Source: CAUTXO01 sp963542625 (GTDB taxonomy: Bacteria; Campylobacterota; Campylobacteria; Campylobacterales; SZUA-545). Taken from it: a DNA stretch of 64,000 nt. The notes beneath the pieces are model-generated. The model saw only the letters and a list, made by a program, of their open reading frames with translations. It ran no database searches and was not told the origin of the DNA. Both the position numbers and the translations under genes were made by a program. Numbering within the stretch: the first letter of the stretch is position 1; each line of letters begins with the position of its first letter. Positions 7,032 to 15,073 of the stretch are shown one piece after another. The stretch is taken from contig CAUTXO010000002.1 in NCBI GenBank assembly GCA_963542625.1, forward strand, positions 11,801 to 75,800, read 5' to 3'.

Positions 7032-8249
7032 CGCGTAGCGCGGCAAGAGTGCTCTCAAAAAATACCTGCTAGCGCCTTTCTGGCTGCGCGCGGCGTATTT
7101 TGCGCGCAAAGAGCCATCTTGCATCATCAGGCGCATTGCCGCTTGAAGCGCTTTAGCGTCGCCAACGGGCGTTAAGATCCCGTGCGTGGCTAGCTCAATG
7201 CCGTTTTTTATGTGAAAATCCGGGTCAGTCCCCGGCGCTAAGATCTCTCTAACCCCGCCCGGGCAATCCGTGCTAATAATGGGCGCGCCGCAAATTAGCG
7301 CTTCAACGATGACGTTTGGAAAGCCCTCGTAATTTGAGCCAAACACAAAGCAATCCGCGCGCGCTACGTAGGCAAAGGGGTTTGCCCGCGCGCCAAGAAG
7401 CCGCACGCGCCCGGCAAGCCCTAGTGCTGCAATTTGCGCTCGCAACGCGCTCTCTAGCTCGCCGCTACCTATTATTAATAGTGCGGCGTTTAGACCTTTG
7501 AGCGCGTCTATTATCATTGCGTGATTTTTGCCCGCGTCTAGCCTGCCGACGCTCGCAAACACAAAGCTAGGCGGGTTTGGCGCCGGGTCTTGCGCCGGGC
7601 TTTGCGCTAGATCTTGCACCGGCTTTGGCGCTGGATCTTGCGCAAGATCCAAGCTAAGATCTAGCCCAAGATCTTGCCTTAGATCTGGCTTTGGATCTTC
7701 CCCCGCCATTTGGCGGATCTTGCTCTCATTGAAAAGGTTTGCAAGCGTTACGACGTTTTGTAAGCCAAAGCTCTTTTCAAGCTCGCGCGCCACCGTTTTG
7801 GAATTTGCAATGCAAACCGCCGCGCGCGGGTATGCAAGCTGAATGAGCGCTTTGTTTATGCGCCCTTGCAAGCCCTTTGCGTGCTGGCTGCTTGGCATTG
7901 TGCGCTGGCTAATTACCGCCCTGTGCCCAGTGAAAAACGACGCGGCGATATTGATAAAATTAGGGCGCTCTAGAAAGCTATTTATCTGTTTGAAGCCTTC
8001 TTTTTTGATAATGCGCGCTAGTTTGTAGGTAAGCCAAAGCGGGCGCAAGTAGCGCATTAGCCCCGTGCTTTGGAGAGCGGCGCCTAGATCTATGACGCAA
8101 ACCCTTTCATCAAGCGCGTAGTCGATTTTGTTGTGGATTAAAATCAGGTAGCAACGGCTTGTTTTTGCTAGCTCGTTTAACAGCGTGCTGATGACGCGCT
8201 CGGCGCCGCCGCTGCCTAGTGATATGGTAAAAAAGACCGTTTTTTTCAA
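6978..8249 (-). CDS. Glycosyltransferase family 4 (GT-B) with repeat-derived linker
   Basis: A 423-residue GT-B glycosyltransferase. The N-terminal domain carries GSGGAERVI near residue 12, as in the GT4/WbbZ-like acceptor domains. The C-terminal nucleotide-sugar domain has SVGRLDAGKNH near 233 and FGSNYEGFPNVIVEAL, the E-x7-E site, near 318. It likely adds a sugar to surface polysaccharide or LOS. Residues about 184-226 are an Asp-Leu/Asp-Pro/Gln-rich stretch written by RGATCY repeats, placed between the two Rossmann domains, and the C-terminal tail also runs into the array. The start is TTG 8249 behind AAGG. It is divergent from the M16-like gene. Confidence 0.87.
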   Translation of the reverse strand: MKKTVFFTISLGSGGAERVISTLLNELAKTSRCYLILIHNKIDYALDERVCVIDLGAALQSTGLMRYLRPLWLTYKLARIIKKEGFKQINSFLERPNFINIAASFFTGHRAVISQRTMPSSQHAKGLQGRINKALIQLAYPRAAVCIANSKTVARELEKSFGLQNVVTLANLFNESKIRQMAGEDPKPDLRQDLGLDLSLDLAQDPAPKPVQDLAQSPAQDPAPNPPSFVFASVGRLDAGKNHAMIIDALKGLNAALLIIGSGELESALRAQIAALGLAGRVRLLGARANPFAYVARADCFVFGSNYEGFPNVIVEALICGAPIISTDCPGGVREILAPGTDPDFHIKNGIELATHGILTPVGDAKALQAAMRLMMQDGSLRAKYAARSQKGASRYFLRALLPRYADLCSFEDPSTDPTPDKI

Positions 8250-8304
8250 GATCTGCCTTAAGTTTTGGCGGATTTTATACCTGAAATTATTAAAGTTTCT
8301 TGTG

Positions 8305-8310
8305 TATAAT
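8305..8310 (+). promoter_or_regulatory. -10 element TATAAT close to the start codon
   Basis: TATAAT lies only eight bases before the ATG at 8319. A start point about seven bases downstream would give an almost leaderless mRNA for the M16-like gene. No ribosome site is visible between them. Confidence 0.5.
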
Positions 8311-8318
8311 CTGCGCCT

Positions 8319-9530
8319 ATGAGTGAAGTTTATTACGAAAACAAGACGCCAGTTATCGTGGAAACGGACGCTAGCTTGCCGGTGGTTGTGGTGTATTTGG
8401 TGCTAAAAAACAGCGGCGCGCTTAGCGACAAACAGGGCGCGCTTAGCTACCTTTACGCGCGTATGCTAGAAGAGGGTAGCGCGCGGTGGGGCAAGGTCAA
8501 ATTTTACGCAAGGCTTGAAGAAAACGCGATTGAGCTAAGCTTTAAGCCCTCTTTTGAAACGATGACGGTTGCAATTACTTGCCTAAAAGAAAAGCTTGAC
8601 GTGGCTTTGGCGCTTCTTGGGGGCGTCATTACGGAGCCAAACTTCACGGCTGGCGGCTTTGCGCGGGCGCAGAATATGGCTCTTTCTAGGTTGCAAGAAA
8701 GGCAAGCGGATTTTAACTACCTAAGCCGCAACGGGCTTTTTGCAACGCTTTACGACGGCAACGCGGGCAAGGCGCTAATGGGCTTAGAGCAAGATCTAAG
8801 CGCCATAAAGCTAGAAGATCTTAGCGCCAAGCACGCGCGCACATTCAGCAAAAATAACGCGATTTTTGCCTTTGGCGGAGACGTTAGCGCGCAAGAAGCG
8901 CTGAAATATTCTAGGGCGCTTTTGGGTTTGATGAGCGATGAGATAGCCGCCCCGATCTTGGCGCAAAGGGCAAAAAAAGCTGACAAAATGGGCGTTTTAA
9001 AAAAGCAAACGACGCAAAGCTACATATCTTTTGGTTGCGGTTTTGAAGCTAGCGATGACGAAGAATACTTATGCCAAGTGGTTTCTTTTGTGCTCTCGGG
9101 CGGTTTTGGAAGCCGGCTGATGGAAGCTGTGCGGGTAAAAGAAGGGCTTGCTTACAGCGTTTGGGCTAAGATCTCTCAAGGCAAGGCGCTGAAAAATTTC
9201 ACGGGCGGTTTGCAAACGAGCCTAAACACCGAGCAAAAGGCGATAGATACGCTCAGGCAAACGCTTGCGGCCTTTAGCAAGGGGGGTGCTAGCGCCGCGG
9301 AGCTTGAAACGACAAAGAATTTTTACGCAGGCAGTATGCCGCTAAAAGAAGAAACGATGTCAAAGCGCTTGCTTAGGAGCTTGCAAGCCGTTTATGCGGA
9401 TAAGGATCCAAACGACGCGAAAATCGTGCTTGAAAAAATAAAGGCGCTAAAACTCGCCGAACTCAACGCGTTTATCAAAAATCACAGCGAAATCAACGAG
9501 CTGAATTTCTTTGCCGTTAATGCCGGGTAG
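8319..9530 (+). CDS. M16-family peptidase-like protein lacking the zinc motif
   Basis: A 403-residue protein with the two-lobe M16B (insulinase/processing-peptidase-like) layout. The N-terminal lobe is recognisable by ALSYLYARMLEEGS, and the C-terminal lobe by SGGFGSRLMEAVRVKEGLAYSVWA near residue 246-270. The zinc-binding HxxEH of active members is replaced by YLYAR, so this copy is unlikely to be a metalloprotease alone. Inactive M16 subunits commonly pair with active ones, but no partner is encoded nearby. No signal peptide is obvious. The ATG has a TATAAT box eight bases upstream and no clear ribosome site. Confidence 0.82.
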   Translation: MSEVYYENKTPVIVETDASLPVVVVYLVLKNSGALSDKQGALSYLYARMLEEGSARWGKVKFYARLEENAIELSFKPSFETMTVAITCLKEKLDVALALLGGVITEPNFTAGGFARAQNMALSRLQERQADFNYLSRNGLFATLYDGNAGKALMGLEQDLSAIKLEDLSAKHARTFSKNNAIFAFGGDVSAQEALKYSRALLGLMSDEIAAPILAQRAKKADKMGVLKKQTTQSYISFGCGFEASDDEEYLCQVVSFVLSGGFGSRLMEAVRVKEGLAYSVWAKISQGKALKNFTGGLQTSLNTEQKAIDTLRQTLAAFSKGGASAAELETTKNFYAGSMPLKEETMSKRLLRSLQAVYADKDPNDAKIVLEKIKALKLAELNAFIKNHSEINELNFFAVNAG

Positions 9531-9536
9531 CGCGCG

Positions 9537-9561
9537 CTTGGCATTGCGCGGTTTTGCCAAG
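9537..9561. terminator. Inverted repeat between convergent genes
   Basis: CTTGGCA (9537-9543) pairs with TGCCAAG (9555-9561) directly after the stop of the M16-like gene. There is no following T run, so intrinsic termination is uncertain. The rest of the gap to 9653 shows nothing beyond two GATC sites. Confidence 0.3.
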
Positions 9562-9652
9562 ATTTAACGTGAGTTGTGATGGCTAAGATCTAAACTTTAC
9601 GGGCTTTATTGGAGATTTTAAAGGTGGCGGTCTGAGTGCGTGGCAAGATCCG

Positions 9653-10438
9653 TCAAACATCCGGCTCAAGAGCTATAATAATTAATCCAGCTAAGGTAAC
9701 AATCACGGTGTAGGCGATGATAAGTGCAAGAAAGGCAAACTTCATCTTTCTGCGGCTTTTGCCCTGAGCCGCTGGCTGGCTTGGAGGGGTTTGCTCGGCG
9801 GCTTGGCTTTTGTTTGGCGGCTTAAATGCACTGTCTAGCTCGCTCGCTTTTTCTATTTTTTCTATGCCAAGACCTTCAAAATATATCCACTCAAGGTAAT
9901 TGCCGGCTTCGTGGTAATCAAGCTCGCACGCTTTGTAGAAAAACTTGGCAGCCTTTACGTAGTCTTTTTCTTTGCCCTGCGCGTAGATGTGGTAAAGCCC
10001 AAGATTGTGGCAAGCAATGCCGTCTCCTAGCTCGCAAGCCTTTTCGTAGAGCACATTTGCCTTGGCAAAATCCCTTTCCACGCCTAAGCCGTTTGAATAC
10101 AAATAGCCTAAATTGGTGCAGGATTTAATATGCCCAAGCTCGCAAGCCTTGCCGTAAAACAATGCCGCTTTAGCGTAGTCTTGTGGGATTTTGTCCCCTT
10201 CATCATACAAAACCCCTAAATTGGTGCAAGCTTGTGCGTATCCAAGTGCGCAGGCTTTTTCGTAAAGCAAAACAGCCTTGCTGTAATCTATCTCCACGCC
10301 CATTCTGGTGCGGTAAAACTCCCCTAGCAAAAAGCAACTTTTAGCGTTATTTTCATCGCATTGCTGTTGCAATTTATCAAGGATCTTAGGAATATCCTGC
10401 GGTTTGCGTGGCGGATCTTGCAACTCCAAAGCCTGCAA
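9653..10438 (-). CDS. Sel1-repeat (HCP-like) protein with C-terminal membrane anchor
   Basis: A 261-residue protein with about four 36-residue Sel1/TPR-like repeats spanning residues 30-180, each with the 'YEKACELG' type signature and paired Cys residues, as in Helicobacter cysteine-rich proteins. A Pro/Gln/Ser-rich linker (about 200-225) leads to a basic SRRKMK and a single hydrophobic helix near 233-256. There is no N-terminal signal peptide, so the protein looks tail-anchored with its repeats in the cytoplasm. It starts at TTG 10438 behind AAAGGG, right after the ispG stop, so the two are probably co-translated. It is probably a scaffold or interaction protein. Confidence 0.8.
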   Translation of the reverse strand: MQALELQDPPRKPQDIPKILDKLQQQCDENNAKSCFLLGEFYRTRMGVEIDYSKAVLLYEKACALGYAQACTNLGVLYDEGDKIPQDYAKAALFYGKACELGHIKSCTNLGYLYSNGLGVERDFAKANVLYEKACELGDGIACHNLGLYHIYAQGKEKDYVKAAKFFYKACELDYHEAGNYLEWIYFEGLGIEKIEKASELDSAFKPPNKSQAAEQTPPSQPAAQGKSRRKMKFAFLALIIAYTVIVTLAGLIIIALEPDV

Positions 10439-10440
10439 AG

Positions 10441-11496
10441 CTAGCCCTTTATCATTTTCTCAAGCTCTTCTTTAAAACGCGGGATTAGGTTTTGCTCCTT
10501 TTCCTTGGAGACGACTTCGCCCTTTTTGATAATCATACCGCCCTTTCTGCCAAAGGCTATGGCAAGATCAGCGTGCGCGGCTTCCCCTAGCGCATTCACC
10601 ACACAGCCCATCACGGAGATATTTAGCGGCGTTTTCACATCGCGCGTGAGATCTTCTACTTCCCTTACGGCGCTGACGAGATCTGACTCAAGCCGCGCGC
10701 AGGTAGGGCAAGAGATGATATTCACGCCTTCCTTTCGCAGCCCAAGGCTTTTTAGGATTGCCTTGCCGACGCGGATCTCTTCTTCTAGCTCGCCCGTGAT
10801 TGAAACGCGCATAGTGTCGCCTATGCCCTCCATCAGCAAGCTGCCAAGCCCGATGCTTGATTTCACCGTCGCGCCAAAGGTCGTGCCCGCTTCTGTGATC
10901 CCAAGATGAAAGGGGTAGTCGCACTGGCTCCGCAAAAGGCGGTAGCTCTCAACGGTCATCAGGACGTCAGAAGTTTTAAGCGATACTTTGATGTCAAAAA
11001 AGTCCAGATCTTCAAGCAGCTTGATGTGATACAGCGCCGACTCACACAGCGCGCGCGGGGTTAGGCCGTAGCGTGCTTCGATGTGCTTTTCAAGGCTGCC
11101 GCCATTGACGCCTATGCGGATTGGCAAGCCCCGCTCGCGGCAAGCGCGCACGACTTCGCGGATCTTTTCATTAGAGCCGATGTTGCCCGGATTTATGCGG
11201 ATTGCATCAACGTATTGCGCCGCTTCTAGCGCAAGGCGGTAGTTAAAGTGAATGTCCGCGACGATTGGCAGCGGCGAGCCTTCTTTGATGGCTTTTAGCG
11301 CCCGCGCGTCCTCTATGTATGGCACGGAGACGCGCACAATATCCGCGCCCGCAAAATAAAGCCTGTTTATCTGCTCTAGCGTGGCTTTGACGTCGTGCGT
11401 TTTGGAAAACGTCATTGACTGCACGCTAATAGGCGCGTCGCCGCCAACTGCCACGCCGCCGACTTTTATCTGCCTTGTTTTATGCCGCTTAATCAT
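10441..11496 (-). CDS. ispG: 4-hydroxy-3-methylbut-2-enyl diphosphate synthase (flavodoxin)
   Basis: A 351-residue IspG/GcpE, the iron-sulfur enzyme of the penultimate MEP-pathway step that makes HMBPP for isoprenoid synthesis. The family opening VGGVAVGGDAPISVQSM is intact. The [4Fe-4S] ligands appear as CPTC (near residue 262) and the later MGCVVNALGEA. Length matches bacterial single-module IspG. The ATG overlaps the stop of the Dabb gene by eight bases, and a Sel1 protein follows three bases after its stop. The cluster heptosyltransferase, Dabb, ispG and Sel1 reads as one operon. Confidence 0.97.
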   Translation of the reverse strand: MIKRHKTRQIKVGGVAVGGDAPISVQSMTFSKTHDVKATLEQINRLYFAGADIVRVSVPYIEDARALKAIKEGSPLPIVADIHFNYRLALEAAQYVDAIRINPGNIGSNEKIREVVRACRERGLPIRIGVNGGSLEKHIEARYGLTPRALCESALYHIKLLEDLDFFDIKVSLKTSDVLMTVESYRLLRSQCDYPFHLGITEAGTTFGATVKSSIGLGSLLMEGIGDTMRVSITGELEEEIRVGKAILKSLGLRKEGVNIISCPTCARLESDLVSAVREVEDLTRDVKTPLNISVMGCVVNALGEAAHADLAIAFGRKGGMIIKKGEVVSKEKEQNLIPRFKEELEKMIKG

Positions 11497-11773
11497 ACTC
11501 GTAATCCACCACCTTAGAATACTCTGCCACTTTTTTGATTTTGTCTAGCACCGCCACGTGCGCGGGGTGAGTGGCATAGACGCCTAGATCTGCCCGCGTA
11601 TGCAGATCTGCTATAAGCGCAAGGTCGCAAGCCCTGTCTTCTGGGCTAAAATTTATCCCCGCTTCAATTGCCACAAGCCCTGAGATCTTGCCCCGCAAAC
11701 CCTCGATTGCCTTTTTTAGATCTAGGGCGCTACCAGGCTCGCGCAACTTCAAAAATACGATGTGCTTAATCAT
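11489..11773 (-). CDS. Dabb-domain (stress-responsive A/B barrel) protein
   Basis: A 94-residue protein covering one whole Dabb (dimeric alpha/beta barrel) domain: the opening MIKHIVFLKL, EAGINFSPEDR in the middle and YATHPAHVAVLDKI towards the end match the family pattern. Such proteins dimerise through their beta sheets. Some bind hydrophobic ligands or act in stress, but no activity is known for this one. It overlaps both neighbours by eight bases, so it is translated as part of the heptosyltransferase-ispG operon. Confidence 0.85.
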   Translation of the reverse strand: MIKHIVFLKLREPGSALDLKKAIEGLRGKISGLVAIEAGINFSPEDRACDLALIADLHTRADLGVYATHPAHVAVLDKIKKVAEYSKVVDYEYD

Positions 11774-12770
11774 TTTTACTCCTTGTTAAAACTTCATTTG
11801 CAAGCTTTATGATTTTATTTTCATCGATGTCCCTAATGCAAAAGTCTTTTTTGTTCAGCTTGTAGGGGTTGATTTTTTTGCCCGCGTCGATAACTAGGCA
11901 GTCCTTGCTAGCAAGCGCGTTTCTAAAAGAGGGCGTCGCGCCAAAGATAAAAACGCAAGGGGTGTTTAACGCCCAAGCCATATGCACCGTGCCTGTGTCC
12001 GCGCCAATTACAAGATCTGCTTGCGCTAGCAAGGCGCTAAGATCTGCAAGCCCTAGCTGCGGGGCGATTTTTGCGCTAGAGACAAGCGCGGCAATTTCTC
12101 CCGCTAGGATCTTCTCCCTTTCATTGCCCCAGATCAAAACGCAGTTTGCCTTTAGCCCCTTTAGCACCTTAGCCATTTTTTGCGGCGGGTAGATCTTAGC
12201 CTCCCACGAAGCCCCGACGGCGCAGATGACGTTTTTTTTGGTCTTTGAAAAAAGCGCGCCAAAGTCTTTTTTGCGCGGGGATAGCAGCGGATCTTTAGTA
12301 AGCGCTAGGCGCAGATCCGCGCCAAGTGAAAAAACGCCGTCAATTAGCTGAACGTAACGCTTTATGACGTTTTCGCCGTAGGGCGATAAGATCTTTGTCT
12401 TATAAAAAAACACCGCCATTTTTTCGCGCACGCCGTGCTTTGTGTAGCCGTAGGTGTTGCGCCCCAAAAACCGCGCGATGATGGCGGATTTTAGCAGGCC
12501 TTGCATATCGATGATGTAATCGAATTTTTTGTTTTTTAGTAGGCCAAGCTCGGCGCGCAGCCCGCTAAAAGAAAAGTGCTTTTTTAGGTGCTTGATGTTT
12601 ATGCCGACGCTTTCGTCGATGAAGGGGCAAAGATCCGTAACTTCTTGGAAGCTCTTATCCACAAACCACGTGATGTGCGCGCCTTTTACGTATTTTTTAA
12701 TCAGCCACGCGCCGATTAGAGATTGAACTATGTCTCCTAGCGCGCCAAGTCTTACAATCGCGATTTTCAT
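11766..12770 (-). CDS. waaC: Lipopolysaccharide heptosyltransferase I
   Basis: A 334-residue family 9 glycosyltransferase. The start IAIVRLGALGDIVQS is the typical heptosyltransferase opening. A stretch CAVGASWEAKIYP near residue 185 and the C-terminal GADTGTVHMAWALNTPCVFIFG contain the ADP-heptose-binding residues. It should add L-glycero-D-manno-heptose to Kdo-lipid A in LOS assembly at the inner face of the membrane. Calling it WaaC rather than WaaF rests on overall pattern and could be wrong. The ATG is 12770. A terminator precedes it, so this gene likely begins the operon running to ispG. Confidence 0.85.
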   Translation of the reverse strand: MKIAIVRLGALGDIVQSLIGAWLIKKYVKGAHITWFVDKSFQEVTDLCPFIDESVGINIKHLKKHFSFSGLRAELGLLKNKKFDYIIDMQGLLKSAIIARFLGRNTYGYTKHGVREKMAVFFYKTKILSPYGENVIKRYVQLIDGVFSLGADLRLALTKDPLLSPRKKDFGALFSKTKKNVICAVGASWEAKIYPPQKMAKVLKGLKANCVLIWGNEREKILAGEIAALVSSAKIAPQLGLADLSALLAQADLVIGADTGTVHMAWALNTPCVFIFGATPSFRNALASKDCLVIDAGKKINPYKLNKKDFCIRDIDENKIIKLANEVLTRSKND

Positions 12771-12783
12771 ACGAAAATACTAG

Positions 12784-12806
12784 CAAAAAAGCCCTAACGC
12801 AGGGCT
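12784..12806 (-). terminator. Intrinsic terminator after the CHASE2-cyclase gene
   Basis: On the minus strand AGCCCT, a GCGTT loop, AGGGCT and then a run of six T's form a classical rho-independent terminator. Its first arm touches the stop codon of the cyclase gene. Confidence 0.85.
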
Positions 12807-15028
12807 CAATCCTTTGACGTGAGTTTATAAACGCCGTTAAAATTTTTCGGCGGATTTTCTATGAATTCTTGGCATCTTTGAATGTAGATCTGATACAGCT
12901 TGCGGGTTGTTTTTAAAGGGTCGTTTTGCAAGGCTTGGAAAAGAGCTAGCGCGTCTTTAAAGTTGGCGTCTTTGTAAAGCGCGATTGCTTTTTCATAAAA
13001 ATGCAGCTCTTCAAAAAGCTTGTCTTGCGCGACGTCAAAAAGCGGGCACGCGCTACCTTTAGCGTCTATGACTTGATAAATACTCACAGGCTCTAGCTTG
13101 CCCTTAACTTGCACTAGATCTAAAAACCTGAAAATATAATCATCGCTTAGGCGCTCTTTGGTAAAGTGCGAGATGTTGAGCCTTGAGCCGTAAAACTTGC
13201 AAAGCGCTTCAAGCCTTGAGCCAAGATTTATGCTGTCTCCTATGACGGTGTAGTCTGATCTTTTTGAGCTTCCCATTTCGCCCACCATTGCAAGCCCGGT
13301 GTTTATGCCAATGCCGATGTTTAAAACCGGCTCGTTTTTCTTTTGGAAGTAAGCCCTTAAGCTATCAAGCGCGCTATCTTGGCTTATTCTCTCATTTAGC
13401 ACGGAGATGTAGCGCAATTGTTCAAGCGCGGCATCAACCGCCATTTGCGGGTGGTTTGGAATGTCAAGCGGCGCGTTCCAATACGCCATAATCGCATCGC
13501 CGATGAATTTATCCACCGTGCCTTTTTGCTTCGTGATTATTTCTGTCATTGGATCCATATAAGAATTCAAAAAGCCGATGAGCTCCTTTGCGCTGCCTAT
13601 TTTCTCGCTTATTTGCGTGAAGTTGCGTATATCGCTAAAAAATACGGTTACTTCTTTTTCCCTGCCTTCTAGGATATTCGTGCCCGTGTTTTTTAGAAGA
13701 TCTTCCATAATGTTGAGCGAAACTTTGCTTGCAAACTTACTCTTAATGGCGTTTTTTTGCCGTGCTTCAAAAAAATAGTTAAAACTAAGAGAGGCCGAAA
13801 AACTAAGCGCGATGGATAAAAACAAGAACAAATTGTTAAAAATATAGCCCCAGTAAAAGAGTATGAAATAATTCACGCCAAGCGTGCCAAGAAGTGTTAG
13901 CAAGAAAACTGGAAAGAGCAAGATGGCGTTAAAAGAGCCAAAAAACACGCAATAAAAAATGCTAGAAAATAGTATCAGCACGACGTTTGCGCCCCAGATC
14001 CAAGATGGCTTTTTTAGAAAATCCGCGTTTAAGATGTTGTCGATGACGTTTGCGTGGATCTCAACGCCTGGATACGAGCTGCTAAAGGGCGTAGATCTTA
14101 GGTCAAGAAGCCCTATGGCGCTTGTGCCAATTAGCACGAATTTATTCTCAAAGGCAACCTTGTTGAAGTTGTCGTTGTAAATATCTAGCGCGCTTACATA
14201 CGGAAAGGTAAAGGCGCCGCCGCGGTAATTGACGTAGAGCCGCCCTTGCTTGTCGGTGTCGATTTTTTTGTCGTTTATGACTAGCCCCAAAATGCCCGTT
14301 TTGTCGTAATCAATATAGATCCGCTCAGCGCCCATCGCAATGCGCACCATTTCAAAAGCAAGCGATGGATAAATGCTGTAATCGTATTTCATCGCCAGTG
14401 GCACGGATCTAATCACGCCTGAGCCTTCATCGATGATTGTGTTAAAAAACCCGCTTGAATAGGAGCTTTGCTGAATAAGCGGCGCGTTTAGAATTGCGCG
14501 AAAGGGTTGCGGCAAAAATTCCACGTTTTGCGGCTTGTTCTTTTCTATGAAAACCGCCGGCGTGTTTGGCTCGCCCGTGGCTTTTATGTTGTCTTCTTCC
14601 ATAACAAAAATATAGCCAGATATGGTTGGTGTAGATCTTAGCGTGCCAGCTAGGATCTTGTCGTAATCGGCTGCCTTGACGCCGGTTATGTTTAGATCGC
14701 GCAAGATCTTAGACGGGCTTGAGTTGTCGCTTTCTGCAAAAACCACATCAAGCCCTATGATCCCAACGTTTGCGTTTTTTAGGTTTTCTAAGATCTTAGC
14801 CACCTTGTTTCTTTGCCAAGGCCACTGCCCAAGCGCGTGAAGGCTGCGCTCGTCAATATCAACGATGATAACGTTGTTTGTTGTTTGCGTTTTGCCACGA
14901 ATTAAGAAGTAAAAATCCCTAAAAGTATCATCAAGCGCTAAAACGCTAGCTGGCGCGTGTATGTAAAAAAGCGTGAGCGCAAGGCCAATAAAGATGCCAA
15001 ATAGTGCTAAAACAGATAGCTTTTTCAA
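12806..15028 (-). CDS. CHASE2-sensor class III adenylate/guanylate cyclase
   Basis: A 740-residue membrane receptor cyclase. An N-terminal helix is followed by a periplasmic CHASE2 domain (about 30-330, with IIVDIDERSLHALGQWPWQR near its start) and three membrane spans (about 340-420). A class III cyclase domain lies near 455-640. The metal Asp is in FFSDIRNFT (about 462), a Lys in DKFIGDAIMAYW, and DYTVIGDSINLGSRLE carries the base-recognition position. The Lys and Asp/Thr pattern suggests ATP, giving cAMP, rather than GTP. It follows an MFS gene by 45 bases on the same strand and ends in a terminator. No cAMP receptor is encoded in this window. Confidence 0.9.
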   Translation of the reverse strand: MKKLSVLALFGIFIGLALTLFYIHAPASVLALDDTFRDFYFLIRGKTQTTNNVIIVDIDERSLHALGQWPWQRNKVAKILENLKNANVGIIGLDVVFAESDNSSPSKILRDLNITGVKAADYDKILAGTLRSTPTISGYIFVMEEDNIKATGEPNTPAVFIEKNKPQNVEFLPQPFRAILNAPLIQQSSYSSGFFNTIIDEGSGVIRSVPLAMKYDYSIYPSLAFEMVRIAMGAERIYIDYDKTGILGLVINDKKIDTDKQGRLYVNYRGGAFTFPYVSALDIYNDNFNKVAFENKFVLIGTSAIGLLDLRSTPFSSSYPGVEIHANVIDNILNADFLKKPSWIWGANVVLILFSSIFYCVFFGSFNAILLFPVFLLTLLGTLGVNYFILFYWGYIFNNLFLFLSIALSFSASLSFNYFFEARQKNAIKSKFASKVSLNIMEDLLKNTGTNILEGREKEVTVFFSDIRNFTQISEKIGSAKELIGFLNSYMDPMTEIITKQKGTVDKFIGDAIMAYWNAPLDIPNHPQMAVDAALEQLRYISVLNERISQDSALDSLRAYFQKKNEPVLNIGIGINTGLAMVGEMGSSKRSDYTVIGDSINLGSRLEALCKFYGSRLNISHFTKERLSDDYIFRFLDLVQVKGKLEPVSIYQVIDAKGSACPLFDVAQDKLFEELHFYEKAIALYKDANFKDALALFQALQNDPLKTTRKLYQIYIQRCQEFIENPPKNFNGVYKLTSKD

Positions 15029-15073
15029 AGCCCGCTCCGCCTAGCTATCCGCGCCATCGCCGCGCCCAAGATC

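Noticed and set aside
6788..7072. Open frame of 94 codons within the first RGATCY array
   Set aside because: It is made of Asp-Leu and Ala-Leu-Asp repeats from the array, has no ribosome site and overlaps the glycosyltransferase 3' end.
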